Part shown: positions 51,778 to 60,505 of the stretch, in pieces
How positions within the stretch are numbered: position 1 is the stretch's first letter
Layout of the letters: each line of letters begins with the position of its first letter
From: Acidobacteriaceae bacterium
GTDB lineage: Bacteria; Acidobacteriota; Terriglobia; Terriglobales; Acidobacteriaceae
Reading direction: 5' to 3'
DNA: 64,000 bases
NCBI GenBank assembly: GCA_028283625.1
Contig: JAPWKG010000024.1
Coordinates: forward strand, 62,001 to 126,000
Notes under the pieces: generated by a model
Told to the model about the DNA's origin: nothing
The model's input: the letters and a program-made list of their open reading frames with translations, nothing else
Databases searched by the model: none
Made by a program: the position numbers and the translations under genes

Positions 51778-53268
51778 CTACTCCTGCTCATACATCAGCC
51801 GGGCGAGATACATATCGGCCGCTGCCCAGGAATCCGAGTCCCCGGCGTGCGCTACATAGCCATCCGGGCGAACCAGCCAGATGCCGCCTTCGGCAAACGG
51901 CGCGCGGATCTCCGGCTCGATCCACTCCGGGTAGCATGCCAGCAGCTCCTCTGCGTTCTCATCCCGGTGCGCATAAAGCACAAACTGCGGTTTGGTCCCG
52001 GCGCTGCGCGGCTTGTCCGTGTCCACCAGAGGAGCGCGCTCGCCGACGCGCGGACCTCCACCGATGTGGTCATCCCGGCCATTAAGCGGGGAGCGATCGT
52101 AACTGACGGCCAACTCCGAGGCGGCCTCTGCGAACGCAGCCTTGGTTGTGCCAAAACCAAAGACCGTACGCATGGCATAGTTGCGCATTTTATTGAGGAG
52201 CAGGTTGTCCAGCGAGGCCAGTCGCGTCAGCAGTCCAGCGCCTGCAATCACGCTATGGGCCACTGGAGCACGCTCCACACTGTAGCTATTCAGCAAAATC
52301 TCCGCGCCGGTCTTCGAGACGTGGCCTTGCAGAATGAGGGCAAGCTTCCAGGCAAGGTTGAAGGCATCCTGCATGCCCGTATTCATTCCCTGTCCGCCGG
52401 AGGGGGAGTGCGTGTGGGCGGCATCGCCCGCCAGCAGCAAGTGTCCTTTGCGGAAGTGCTTCACCATGCGCTCACTGATGTGAAAGCTCGTCAGCCAAAG
52501 CGGGTCGCTGGCCTCGAGATCGCGTCCCACGCGCTTGTCCAGCAACGTTTGAATCTCTTCCAGCGTGGGCTCGCCGGTTCCATGGCCATGCGCGGCGACG
52601 ACACGGAATCGTCCCGGAGGCAGTGGAAAGATGCCCAGCACGCCATCCGCATGCATGTGGAGCTCCAGCCTGTCTCGATCCACTGCGCCTTCCAGATGCA
52701 CGTCCGCCAGCACCCAGTGCGAAGGCTTCGTATGCTCCTCAAAGCTGAGTTCGGCGCTATGCCGCACCACGGAGTGTGTTCCGTCGCAACCCACTAGCCA
52801 CTTCGGCTCAACCTCTTCGTTGGAGTCGTCCGGCAGAGCCAGCCCTACCTTCAGGCTTCCATCCTCTTCCTGCCGTACCGAGGTGCAGGTCACACCGCGC
52901 TGCACACGAACGCCAAGCTCCTGCAAACGCTCCTCGAGCAGCTGTTCGGTCCGGCTCTGCGGAATCATCAGCGCATAGCGGTACGGGGTATCGACCTCGT
53001 CCAGCCGTACGGAGGTAAACTCCCGTGGTCCTTCGTAAAAATGCGCTTCGGTGACCTTTTCGCCAACGTCGAGGAAGCGCTGATCCAGCCCCATGCGGGA
53101 CAGGTGTTCGAGCGTGCGGGGCCACATCACCAGAGCCCGCGACTGTGTTGTGCGCGCATCGTCAGAGTCCACAATGCGCAGACGAACGCCGTATCGCGCC
53201 AGCTCACAGGCCAACGCCAGGCCCACGGGGCCGGCTCCAATAATCAGTACGTCCAGGTTGTCTGCCAT
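51778..53268 (-). CDS. FAD-dependent aromatic hydroxylase-like monooxygenase
   Basis: A 496-residue class A flavoprotein monooxygenase of the PheA/TfdB/UbiH type. FAD motif IIGAGPVGLALACELARYG is at about 9-27. The DG-type motif is in GCDGTHSVVR. The GD motif is LLLAGDAAHTHSPSGGQGMNTGMQDAFNLAWKL. A C-terminal thioredoxin-like region (PQFVLYAHRDENAEELL) is typical of the phenol hydroxylase subgroup. Substrate unknown; it could hydroxylate or detoxify an aromatic compound. Confidence 0.85.
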   Translation of the reverse strand: MADNLDVLIIGAGPVGLALACELARYGVRLRIVDSDDARTTQSRALVMWPRTLEHLSRMGLDQRFLDVGEKVTEAHFYEGPREFTSVRLDEVDTPYRYALMIPQSRTEQLLEERLQELGVRVQRGVTCTSVRQEEDGSLKVGLALPDDSNEEVEPKWLVGCDGTHSVVRHSAELSFEEHTKPSHWVLADVHLEGAVDRDRLELHMHADGVLGIFPLPPGRFRVVAAHGHGTGEPTLEEIQTLLDKRVGRDLEASDPLWLTSFHISERMVKHFRKGHLLLAGDAAHTHSPSGGQGMNTGMQDAFNLAWKLALILQGHVSKTGAEILLNSYSVERAPVAHSVIAGAGLLTRLASLDNLLLNKMRNYAMRTVFGFGTTKAAFAEAASELAVSYDRSPLNGRDDHIGGGPRVGERAPLVDTDKPRSAGTKPQFVLYAHRDENAEELLACYPEWIEPEIRAPFAEGGIWLVRPDGYVAHAGDSDSWAAADMYLARLMYEQE

Positions 53269-53652
53269 CGTTGCTCTACCGTGCCTTTCAGAAAAAGCCT
53301 ACTCCGGCTCAGCGTATTTTGCTGTGACAGAACGCTCTAGCCGGTTCGTCGACGGAAGCAAAATACCTCGGAATTGGGGTCTGGGGTATCGTTCAGGGTC
53401 CCCGGGGAGAGCAAACCCCAAGGCCAGCGCCGATTTTCTTGACACCCGGGCCACCACCGACGACACTTAACGCTCAGGTGTGATTTCAGGTCGGGTTGGG
53501 GGAATGCCCAGCCAAACCCGGGTGCGATTCCGCGCCGGCCGTATGGTTTCGCGGCCAATCCCCGGAAATATTCTCAGAGAAACGCGCCGCTCCTGGACCC
53601 TGCACCTCTGTTCCACGTATGCGGCACGCCGGCAGGTCCAAAAGTACTTCTC
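53269..53652. other. 384-base intergenic region upstream of yajC
   Basis: No gene or RNA is recognised. A possible plus-strand promoter has a perfect -35 TTGACA at 53439-53444, an 18-bp gap and a poor -10 (ACACTT at 53463-53468). G-rich and C-rich tracts around 53505-53535 could fold. Confidence 0.4.
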
Positions 53653-53994
53653 GTGGCACATGCAGTCTTCCTTCATCTTCCTGTAGCGGCTGTTGTTCTG
53701 GCCGGTGGCGCGCTGGGTTCGTTGGGCAGCATACTGCCCCTGATCGTGATTTTTATCGCGATGTATGCCCTGATGATCGTTCCCAACCAGCGTAAGCAGA
53801 AGCAGTGGAACGCTATGCTTGCGGCCATTAAGGTTGGAGACATTGTTACGACCAACGGCGGAATCCGTGGCACGATCCTTTCGGTCAAGGATGATGTGAT
53901 TGTCGTCAAGACCTCTCCCGACGGAGTAAAGCTGGAGTTTGCCAAGAGCGCAATCGCAGCCGTTACCACCGAAACGGAATCGTCTAAGAGCTAA
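53653..53994 (+). CDS. yajC: Sec translocase accessory subunit YajC
   Basis: A 113-residue inner-membrane subunit of SecDF-YajC. One N-terminal transmembrane segment (LPLIVIFIAMYALMIVPNQRKQKQW) is followed by a cytoplasmic domain with VGDIVTTNGGIRGTI. The start is GTG 53653 with a poor SD. secD follows after 55 bases. Confidence 0.92.
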   Translation: MAHAVFLHLPVAAVVLAGGALGSLGSILPLIVIFIAMYALMIVPNQRKQKQWNAMLAAIKVGDIVTTNGGIRGTILSVKDDVIVVKTSPDGVKLEFAKSAIAAVTTETESSKS

Positions 53995-54049
53995 GTACGG
54001 AAACACCCCTGTTTCATCAAGTTTTTCTTGTAAGGAAAGCAACACAACG

Positions 54050-55636
54050 ATGGGCAAGAACCTCGCAGCAAAAACCTGGGCGATCGTCGCCATTCTGGTC
54101 CTTTTCCTTTACGGAATCTTCGGTATTCCTCACGGCGGCTGGAAGAAGTCGATCACCGATCGCATCCACCTCGGCCTTGACCTCAAGGGCGGTACGCACC
54201 TTGTGTTGCAGGTGCAGGTTGCCGAAGCCATTGGCTCGACGACCGACCGCGATATGCAGGCGCTGAGTACCGCGCTGGCTGCCACCGGTGCGACCGCGCA
54301 GAAGCTCGACCCGACGGCTCACCCCGAGGTCATCACGATCAACAGCCCGAACCCGGCGAAGAACTCGGATGTGCGCTCTGTCCTGAACGACAACGCCTAT
54401 CAGGGCTACGACGTTCAGTCTTCCGCGGGCGGTTTCACGTTGACGATGAAGAAAGAGGCTATCCGCGATCTGGAAAACCGCACGCTCGATACCTCGATCG
54501 AAACGATTCGTCAGCGTATCGATTCGCTCGGTGTCTCTGAGCCGGTCATCGAGAAGTACGGGCTTGGCGACAACCAGATTCTGGTGCAGCTGCCGGGCGT
54601 CGATGATCCGGGCCGCGTCGAGAACATTATTCAGTCCACAGCCAAGCTTGAAATTCACGAGGTTGTGGGCACTTCTTATCCCGATGAAGCGCAGGCCCTG
54701 CAGGGTCTCGGCGGCATGGTTCCCGCGGACGAAATTCTGGTTAAGGGTTCTGGCGCTGTCGGCGCTCCGGATCAGGTCTGGGTGCTCAAGCGTGCTCCGA
54801 TCGTGGAAGGTCTCGACTTCCGCGGCGCGACGGCGCAGCAGGATGAAAACGGCCGTCCCGACGTAGGCTTTACGCTCACCACGGAGGCGGGCGATCGCTT
54901 CTATAAGTACACCGATGCCAACAAGGGCACCGGCCAGATGGCAATCGTGCTGGAAAACAAGGTCATCGAGGTGGCCACGATTCAGTCCGCGATTCGCGAT
55001 CAGGGCCGTATTACCGGCGGCTTCTCGCAGCAGCAGGCAGATGATCTCAGCCTTATGCTGCGCACCGGTTCGCTGCCTGCGTCGATCAAGTACATCGAAA
55101 CGCGTACTGTTGGTCCGTCGCTCGGTGCTGCTTCCATCCACCAAGGGGTGATGGCTGCCGTTGCCGGCCTGGCTGCGGTCATGATCTTCATGCTCATCTA
55201 CTACAAGGGTGCGGGCATCAACGCGGACATCGCTCTGCTGCTGAACCTGGTCATCCTGCTCGGGTTCATGGGCTTCTCCGGCGCAACGCTGACGTTGCCG
55301 GGTATTGCGGGTGTCATCCTCACCATTGGTATGGGTGTGGACTCGAACGTGCTCATCTTTGAACGTGTTCGCGAAGAGCTTCGCCTCGGCAAGACCTCGG
55401 CGCAGGCCATCGATGACGGCTTTGGCCATGCCTGGAATACGATCTTCGATACGCACGTTACGACGATTGTCTCCGCAGGCATCCTCTTCGTCTTCGGCAC
55501 CGGACCAGTCAAGGGCTTTGCAGTCACGCTGGTCTTTGGTCTGCTTGCCAACCTGTTTACCGCTATCTTCGTTTCGCGCGTCATCTTCGACTATCTGCTC
55601 GAAAAGCGCGGCCGTACGGCAGCTCTGTCGATTTAG
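54050..55636 (+). CDS. secD: Protein translocase subunit SecD
   Basis: A 528-residue, six-TM RND-type subunit that helps draw preproteins across the inner membrane using proton flow. The N-terminal TM1 and the D-x-x-G segment (LGLDLKGGTHLVLQV) are typical. The large periplasmic P1 domain follows, then GGFSQQQADDLSLMLRTGSLPASI and the C-terminal five-TM bundle with GMGVDSNVLIFERVREE. ATG 54050, AAGGAAAG upstream. The secF gene follows. Confidence 0.97.
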   Translation: MGKNLAAKTWAIVAILVLFLYGIFGIPHGGWKKSITDRIHLGLDLKGGTHLVLQVQVAEAIGSTTDRDMQALSTALAATGATAQKLDPTAHPEVITINSPNPAKNSDVRSVLNDNAYQGYDVQSSAGGFTLTMKKEAIRDLENRTLDTSIETIRQRIDSLGVSEPVIEKYGLGDNQILVQLPGVDDPGRVENIIQSTAKLEIHEVVGTSYPDEAQALQGLGGMVPADEILVKGSGAVGAPDQVWVLKRAPIVEGLDFRGATAQQDENGRPDVGFTLTTEAGDRFYKYTDANKGTGQMAIVLENKVIEVATIQSAIRDQGRITGGFSQQQADDLSLMLRTGSLPASIKYIETRTVGPSLGAASIHQGVMAAVAGLAAVMIFMLIYYKGAGINADIALLLNLVILLGFMGFSGATLTLPGIAGVILTIGMGVDSNVLIFERVREELRLGKTSAQAIDDGFGHAWNTIFDTHVTTIVSAGILFVFGTGPVKGFAVTLVFGLLANLFTAIFVSRVIFDYLLEKRGRTAALSI

Positions 55637-55729
55637 CAGGTAGGAGAAGCGGGATGTACCTGATCCGGGTCTCCCGCTTCCACGCGCATCGCTTCTCGTA
55701 GCTCGTATCACGTTTTCTGAGGGTTCATC

Positions 55730-56692
55730 GTGGAACTGTTTCGCTCTTCCAACATCGACTGGCTCGGCAAGAAGTGGCTCTTTCTGGGCTTCTCGCTGAT
55801 CTTCTCCATCGCCGGTGTGTTCAGCCTGCTCTTCTGGCATCATCTTCCGCTCGGTGTGGACTTCACCGGCGGCACGCAGATCACCGTGCGTTTTTCCTCC
55901 ACGCCAAACGAGGATCACATCCGCGCGGCCATGGATGCGGCGAAAGTGCACGACGCGCGCATTCAGCGCATCTCAGGTGCCGCTGGTCTCAGCTCGAACG
56001 AGGTCATCGTTTCGTTGCCGATTTCCTCCGCGCAGGACACTTCGCACGACCAGGGCCGTTCAGAAGTTGAGAATGCTTTGAGCGCCAATTATCACGACTC
56101 TGCGTTCACCGTAGAGAAGGTCGATATCGTCGGTCCGACAGCAGGCAAGCAACTGCAGACGCAGGCGCTGCTGGCAACGCTCTATTCGCTGATCGGTATG
56201 CTGATCTATCTCTGGTTCCGCTTCGAGCTCATCTACGGCATCGCAGCGGTGGTCGCGGTCTTCCATGACACGCTCATTACCATTGGTGCTTTCTCGCTCA
56301 GCAATCAGGAGGTCTCGCTTACGGTCATCGCAGCGATCCTCACGCTCATCGGCTATTCGATGAACGATACGATCGTGGTCTTCGACCGTATTCGTGAAGA
56401 TCTGGCAGAGAACCGCCGTGCCTCGTTGGCAGAGGTTGTAAACCTTGCGATCAACCAGACGCTTTCGCGTACGGTGCTTACCTCGAGCCTGACGTTCCTC
56501 ACAGCGCTCTCGCTCTACCTTTTTGGAGGTGAGGTACTGCATGGCTTCTCCTTCGCGCTTGTCGTGGGCATTCTGATCGGTACGTACTCCTCGATTGCGG
56601 TCGCCGCACCCATGCTGGTGGCGTATCAGAACTGGCGTGCGCGCAATGGTAAGGAAGCGACGTTGCCAGCAGCCAAACCCGTGGTTCGTTAG
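55730..56692 (+). CDS. secF: Protein translocase subunit SecF
   Basis: A 320-residue partner of SecD with six TM segments. The motif VDFTGGTQITVRF starts the periplasmic domain; GYSMNDTIVVFDRIREDLAE and LFGGEVLHGFSFAL are family-typical. The start is GTG 55730 with GAGGG six bases upstream. A strong terminator closes the yajC-secD-secF operon. Confidence 0.97.
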   Translation: MELFRSSNIDWLGKKWLFLGFSLIFSIAGVFSLLFWHHLPLGVDFTGGTQITVRFSSTPNEDHIRAAMDAAKVHDARIQRISGAAGLSSNEVIVSLPISSAQDTSHDQGRSEVENALSANYHDSAFTVEKVDIVGPTAGKQLQTQALLATLYSLIGMLIYLWFRFELIYGIAAVVAVFHDTLITIGAFSLSNQEVSLTVIAAILTLIGYSMNDTIVVFDRIREDLAENRRASLAEVVNLAINQTLSRTVLTSSLTFLTALSLYLFGGEVLHGFSFALVVGILIGTYSSIAVAAPMLVAYQNWRARNGKEATLPAAKPVVR

Positions 56693-56715
56693 TCCCATTT
56701 CAAGGGCCTATCCTT

Positions 56716-56758
56716 AAAAATCCCCTGCGCAAATTGCTGCGCAGGGGATTTTTATTTG
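56716..56758 (+). terminator. Strong terminator of yajC-secDF
   Basis: Perfect 15-bp stem AAAAATCCCCTGCGC (56716-56730) with GCGCAGGGGATTTTT (56739-56753), loop of 8 nt, followed by further Ts (ATTT). Confidence 0.95.
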
Positions 56759-57123
56759 CACACAACTTTGCATTGCGACACGTTCGTGCGCTAGGATGCT
56801 CTCACGGTCTACACACCAACCTGAACACAGCGCTTGATCTCCTGAGTTGTTTTCTCTTCGGCCCTGTTTTCCTCGTTGTTCGTGTAGCCCTCCTAGCAAT
56901 CTCTGTGGGTTTCGCCCCCCTTCGAGAGAAGAGGCGTTTCCTTGTTTCAAACCTTGCACGCGGTAACGCAGATGGGAATTCTGCACCAGGATCTGGGCAC
57001 CGGAAACAAAGTTTCCTCCAGCTCTTGTCAGGATTCAAAATGTCGGGAACAATCACACTAAATCCGGTGTCTAAGTCGGAAGTGCAGTAGCCCTACCCCT
57101 TCCCAGGGGCCCCGAGGTTGCAT
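56759..57123. other. 365-base region upstream of tonB
   Basis: No gene is visible. A possible plus-strand promoter has TTGCAT (56768-56773), an 18-bp gap and TAGGAT (56792-56797), which would leave a long leader of over 300 nt. Small hairpin GGAAAC/GTTTCC at 57001-57015. Confidence 0.4.
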
Positions 57124-57873
57124 ATGTTTGAAGACTCGATGATGGAGTCCGGTGGCCGGATCAAGACCAAGTCCAAGTACTGGATGATTGCCACCTTTGC
57201 GGTCAATGGCGCGATTCTCGCGACGATGATCTTGATCCCGCTGCTGTATCCGGAAGCGCTGCCCAAGAGCTCGCTTTCGGCCTCGCTGACGGCACCCCCA
57301 CCCCCGCCTCCTCCGCCTCCGCCCCCACCGCCTCCGGCCGCTGTGCAGCCGAAGCCGGTCAAGATGGTGTCGGAGATCGATCAGGCGCTCCATGCCCCGA
57401 CCAAGATCCCCAAGGACATCAAGATGGTCAAGGATGATGCTCCTCCTCCGCCCGCCAGCAGCATGGGCGTGGCCGGTATGAGCGGCATGTCCGGTGGTGC
57501 TCCTGGTGGCATTATGGGTGGCATGGCAGGCGGTTCGGGGAACGGTCCCGCAATCGTTGTGGCCAAGCCCAAGCCGACCGGTCCGGCACGTATCTCCTCC
57601 GGCGTGATGGCAGGTCAGCTGATCACCAAGACGCAGCCCGTGTATCCTCCGATCGCCAAGGCCGCACACCAGTCCGGCACGGTTCAGCTTCATGCCCTGA
57701 TTGGCAAGGATGGCACGATCCGCGACCTGAAGGTTGTTTCCGGTCCTGCGATGCTGCAGGGCGCTGCGCTCGACGCGGTAAAGTCGTGGCGATACAAGCC
57801 CTATATCCTCAACGGCGAACCCACTGAGGTCGAAACCACCATTATGGTGAACTTCAATCTCAACGGTGGCTGA
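57124..57873 (+). CDS. tonB: TonB family energy transducer
   Basis: A 249-residue periplasm-spanning protein that transmits proton-motive force to outer-membrane receptors. An N-terminal TM segment (YWMIATFAVNGAILATMILIPLLY) is followed by a run of 14 prolines, a Gly/Met-rich region (SMGVAGMSGMSGG), and a C-terminal TonB domain (TQPVYPPIAKAAHQSGTVQLHALIGKDG...LDAVKSWRYKPYILNGEPTEVETTI). ATG 57124 with GAGG six bases upstream. The polyproline run would need EF-P for translation. exbB and two exbD genes follow. Confidence 0.93.
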   Translation: MFEDSMMESGGRIKTKSKYWMIATFAVNGAILATMILIPLLYPEALPKSSLSASLTAPPPPPPPPPPPPPPAAVQPKPVKMVSEIDQALHAPTKIPKDIKMVKDDAPPPPASSMGVAGMSGMSGGAPGGIMGGMAGGSGNGPAIVVAKPKPTGPARISSGVMAGQLITKTQPVYPPIAKAAHQSGTVQLHALIGKDGTIRDLKVVSGPAMLQGAALDAVKSWRYKPYILNGEPTEVETTIMVNFNLNGG

Positions 57874-57932
57874 TCGTACGTAGCCGGATTTGCTTGCGTC
57901 AGCGTCCAACGCTATGACTTTGTGAGTCTTCG

Positions 57933-57957
57933 GGGCGCGGTACACGCTACCGCGTCC
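57933..57957 (+). promoter_or_regulatory. Hairpin between tonB and exbB
   Basis: CGCGGTA (57936-57942) with TACCGCG (57948-57954), extended by a G-T and two G-C pairs, loop CACGC, no U-tract. It lies in the 182-base tonB-exbB gap and may be a processing or stability element. Confidence 0.5.
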
Positions 57958-58055
57958 GCCCAACACGGTTCCCGCTGCTGAAGCCGCGGCCAGCCTCAGA
58001 ACGGATTTGTCTGAGCAACATTGCAGTTTCGTAAGAACACCCAGGAGGAATTTTC

Positions 58056-58808
58056 GTGATTCTCGCTCACACCGCAAACTTCGCACACACCTCGGTTCAC
58101 TCGCTGGCTATGTTCCTTCAGGACGGCGGCAGCCAGGTTGGCTTCTCGCCGATGGAACTCTGGGCCCACATGGGCAACCTGGCCAAGGCTGTTGTTCTGG
58201 TTCTCTTCATCATGTCGATCTGGTCGCTGGCTGTGATCATCGATCGTGCACTGTACTTCTCTGCTGCTCGTAAGCAGTCGCGTGAGTTCGCTCCCAAGGT
58301 TGCTGGCGCTCTCAAGGAAGGCCGTCTGGACGAGGCGATCAAGATCGCTGACCGCTCCAAGAAGTCGCACCTTGCAGAAGTTGTTGCAGCTGGTCTTACC
58401 GAGTTCCGTTCGTTCGGTTCAGGTGGCGCTGTCACCGCGGAGCAGGTTGAGTCTTCGCAGCGCGCTCTCGAGCGTTCGGAAGCAATCGTTCACGCGAAGC
58501 TGAAGAAGGGCCTCGGCGGTCTTGCCACGATCGGTTCTACCGCTCCGTTCATCGGTCTGTTCGGTACCGTTGTTGGTATCTTGAACGCCTTCCAGACCAT
58601 CGCTGCGATGAAGACCTCTTCGCTCGGCGCAATCGCTGGCGGTATCTCGGAAGCTCTGGTGACGACCGCGTTCGGTCTGCTTGTTGCTATCCCGGCCGTT
58701 ATGCTCTTCAACTACTTCACCAACAAGGTTGAGTCGTTCGACGTCGAGATGGATAACTCGGCTTCGGAGCTGGTTGATTACTTCATCAAGCAGTCCTCGC
58801 ACCGCTAA
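58056..58808 (+). CDS. exbB: ExbB/TolQ/MotA-type proton channel protein
   Basis: A 250-residue, three-TM inner-membrane protein that with ExbD powers TonB. The first TM is VVLVLFIMSIWSLAVIIDR; the MotA/TolQ/ExbB core spans LGGLATIGSTAPFIGLFGTVVGILNAF and AISEALVTTAFGLLVAIPAVMLFNYF. The start is GTG 58056 with AGGAGG five bases upstream. A TolQ role is not excluded. Confidence 0.93.
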   Translation: MILAHTANFAHTSVHSLAMFLQDGGSQVGFSPMELWAHMGNLAKAVVLVLFIMSIWSLAVIIDRALYFSAARKQSREFAPKVAGALKEGRLDEAIKIADRSKKSHLAEVVAAGLTEFRSFGSGGAVTAEQVESSQRALERSEAIVHAKLKKGLGGLATIGSTAPFIGLFGTVVGILNAFQTIAAMKTSSLGAIAGGISEALVTTAFGLLVAIPAVMLFNYFTNKVESFDVEMDNSASELVDYFIKQSSHR

Positions 58809-58835
58809 ACCGCTTTACAGCGAGAGTCTACGGAA

Positions 58836-58868
58836 CCCCGGAGTTCAGCCGCGAAGCTGGCTCCGGGG
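58836..58868 (+). promoter_or_regulatory. Hairpin between exbB and first exbD
   Basis: CCCCGGAG (58836-58843) with CTCCGGGG (58861-58868), plus inner CAGC/GCTG (58846-58849 with 58856-58859). No U-tract follows. In the 170-base exbB-exbD gap it could reduce readthrough or protect exbB mRNA, matching the need for more ExbB than ExbD. Confidence 0.6.
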
Positions 58869-58978
58869 CCTCCGCAGAAAAATCTCGTTGCCTGAAGTAC
58901 CTGAAGCTCCAGCGCGTACGCGCGAGCACAGATTTTTGAGGCGCACTGATAGGGCGCCGTTGCAGGGAGTGAACTACT

Positions 58979-59413
58979 ATGGCAATGGCCAAGCGGGACG
59001 AGGGCAAGAAGGTAAACTCGAACATCAACGTGACGCCCATGGTGGACATCATGCTGGTGCTCCTGATCATCTTCATGGTCATCACTCCCATGGTGAACAA
59101 CAAGGTCGCTGTTGATCTGCCTAAGGTGGCAGAAGCGACCATCATGGAAAACGCCAACAAGGAAGATGCGATCAACGTCGCGGTCACGCGCGATGGCAAG
59201 ACCTTCGTAGGTGGCGATCAGGTTCCGATGGATCAGATCGGTCAGAAGGTGGCTGATCTTTTGTCGAAGAAGACCGCTGCGGACGCGGATAAGACGGTTT
59301 ACTTCCGTTCCGACATGCGTGCGAACTACGGCAAGGTGATGGACACGATCGACGCTCTGCGCACCGGTGGTGTCAGCCAGCTTGCGCTAATGACCGACAA
59401 CACCATCCAGTAG
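58979..59413 (+). CDS. exbD: ExbD/TolR-type protein 1
   Basis: A 144-residue partner of ExbB. One TM segment with the proton-relay Asp (NVTPMVDIMLVLLIIFMVITP), then a periplasmic domain (TVYFRSDMRANYGKVMDTIDALRTGGVSQLALMT). The first of two tandem exbD genes here. Confidence 0.93.
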   Translation: MAMAKRDEGKKVNSNINVTPMVDIMLVLLIIFMVITPMVNNKVAVDLPKVAEATIMENANKEDAINVAVTRDGKTFVGGDQVPMDQIGQKVADLLSKKTAADADKTVYFRSDMRANYGKVMDTIDALRTGGVSQLALMTDNTIQ

Positions 59414-59481
59414 GTTTGGGCGTACATTAAGTTTTTGGCCTCGACAGCGAAGCGCTGCGGGCAGCTACAAGGAGAACTCGT

Positions 59482-59913
59482 ATGGCAATGAGTGCTGGAT
59501 CCTCCGGCGGAGCGATCGCGGACATCAATGTGACGCCGATGATTGACGTTTTGCTCGTGCTCTTGATCATCTTCATGGTCATCCAGCCGACCACGCCCAA
59601 GGGACTCGACGCGCTGGTTCCCCAGCCGCCGAAGAACCCTCAGCAGGATACGCCGAACGATCGTACGATCGTTGTGCAGGTGTTGAATGCAGGCGGAACG
59701 CCAACGTACAAGATCAACGATCAGGCTTTTCCTAAGGAAGATCTGACCGCAGAACTGACCCGTATCTTCTCCACCCGTCAAGAGAAGGTCATGTTCGTGA
59801 AGGGCGATAAGGATCTGGACTTCCAGCCGATCGCTGAAGTGATCGGTTTTGGTCACGCGGCTGATGTCACGAATATCGGCATCATTACGCCGCAGGTTGA
59901 AGCGGGACACTAA
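59482..59913 (+). CDS. exbD: ExbD/TolR-type protein 2
   Basis: A 143-residue protein with TM segment NVTPMIDVLLVLLIIFMVIQP and a diverged periplasmic domain (EKVMFVKGDKDLDFQPIAEVIGFGHAADVTNIGI). It has AAGGAGA upstream of ATG 59482 and is followed by a strong terminator. Two different ExbD proteins could form a mixed or alternate motor. Confidence 0.93.
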   Translation: MAMSAGSSGGAIADINVTPMIDVLLVLLIIFMVIQPTTPKGLDALVPQPPKNPQQDTPNDRTIVVQVLNAGGTPTYKINDQAFPKEDLTAELTRIFSTRQEKVMFVKGDKDLDFQPIAEVIGFGHAADVTNIGIITPQVEAGH

Positions 59914-59938
59914 TCCGTCGTTCTTCAAGCAGTATCTT

Positions 59939-59970
59939 GAAATGCCTCCGTTTGCGGAGGCATTTCTTTT
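59939..59970 (+). terminator. Terminator after second exbD
   Basis: Perfect 12-bp stem GAAATGCCTCCG (59939-59950) with CGGAGGCATTTC (59955-59966), loop TTTG, then TTTT. Ends the tonB-exbB-exbD-exbD unit. Confidence 0.95.
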
Positions 59971-60088
59971 GCTTTAAGCCTTAGGGAACATCGCTGCTTG
60001 TCCCGGTGTCTATAAGGCATAGCAAACCACTCTCGCAAGTGTCGCTTCTCCTCTCAACAGTGCTCGCTGCTCTCCTTGAGGAGGTTCT

Positions 60089-60505
60089 ATGGCGTTTTAT
60101 TCGGGATCGAATACAGGAGCGGAGATCAACGTAACTCCGCTGATCGATGTTCTGCTGGTGCTACTCATCATCTTTATGGTGATCGTTCCGACAAAGCCAC
60201 GTGGCCTCGACACCTCAGTACCACAGGCGGGGCCTGCACAAAAAACGGTGCAGCAATTGCCTCCGGTCGTGCTGGAGATCGAGGATGAGCGTGGTAGCTA
60301 TCGGCTTGACCGGGTTACGGTGAGCGGACAGCAGCTTGAGCCACGGCTCGCAGCCGAACTGGCTCTTCGCAGTGATCGCGTTGTCTTTGTTCGAGCCCCG
60401 CAGAGTCTTAGCTTTCAGCCAGTGGCCACGGTTGTAGCGTTGGCCAAGCGAGCAGGAGCGGAACGTGTTGCTCTGGACCGAGCGACGTCGTTTATTCGGG
60501 AATAA
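60089..60505 (+). CDS. exbD: ExbD/TolR-type protein 3
   Basis: A 138-residue third ExbD, in its own unit beyond the terminator. TM segment NVTPLIDVLLVLLIIFMVIVP; periplasmic domain RVVFVRAPQSLSFQPVATVVALAKRAGAERVAL. GAGGAGG lies five bases before ATG 60089. It overlaps the rnhA stop tail-to-tail by 14 bases. Its ExbB partner may be the gene at 58.1 kb or one elsewhere. Confidence 0.92.
   Translation: MAFYSGSNTGAEINVTPLIDVLLVLLIIFMVIVPTKPRGLDTSVPQAGPAQKTVQQLPPVVLEIEDERGSYRLDRVTVSGQQLEPRLAAELALRSDRVVFVRAPQSLSFQPVATVVALAKRAGAERVALDRATSFIRE

Noticed and set aside
53269-53652. Small RNA (SRP, 6S or tRNA) upstream of yajC
   Set aside because: G/C-rich tracts could fold, but none of the conserved motifs of these RNAs is present.
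54017-55951. 644-codon open frame on the minus strand
   Set aside because: It is antisense to secD, which has full family motifs; composition-driven shadow.
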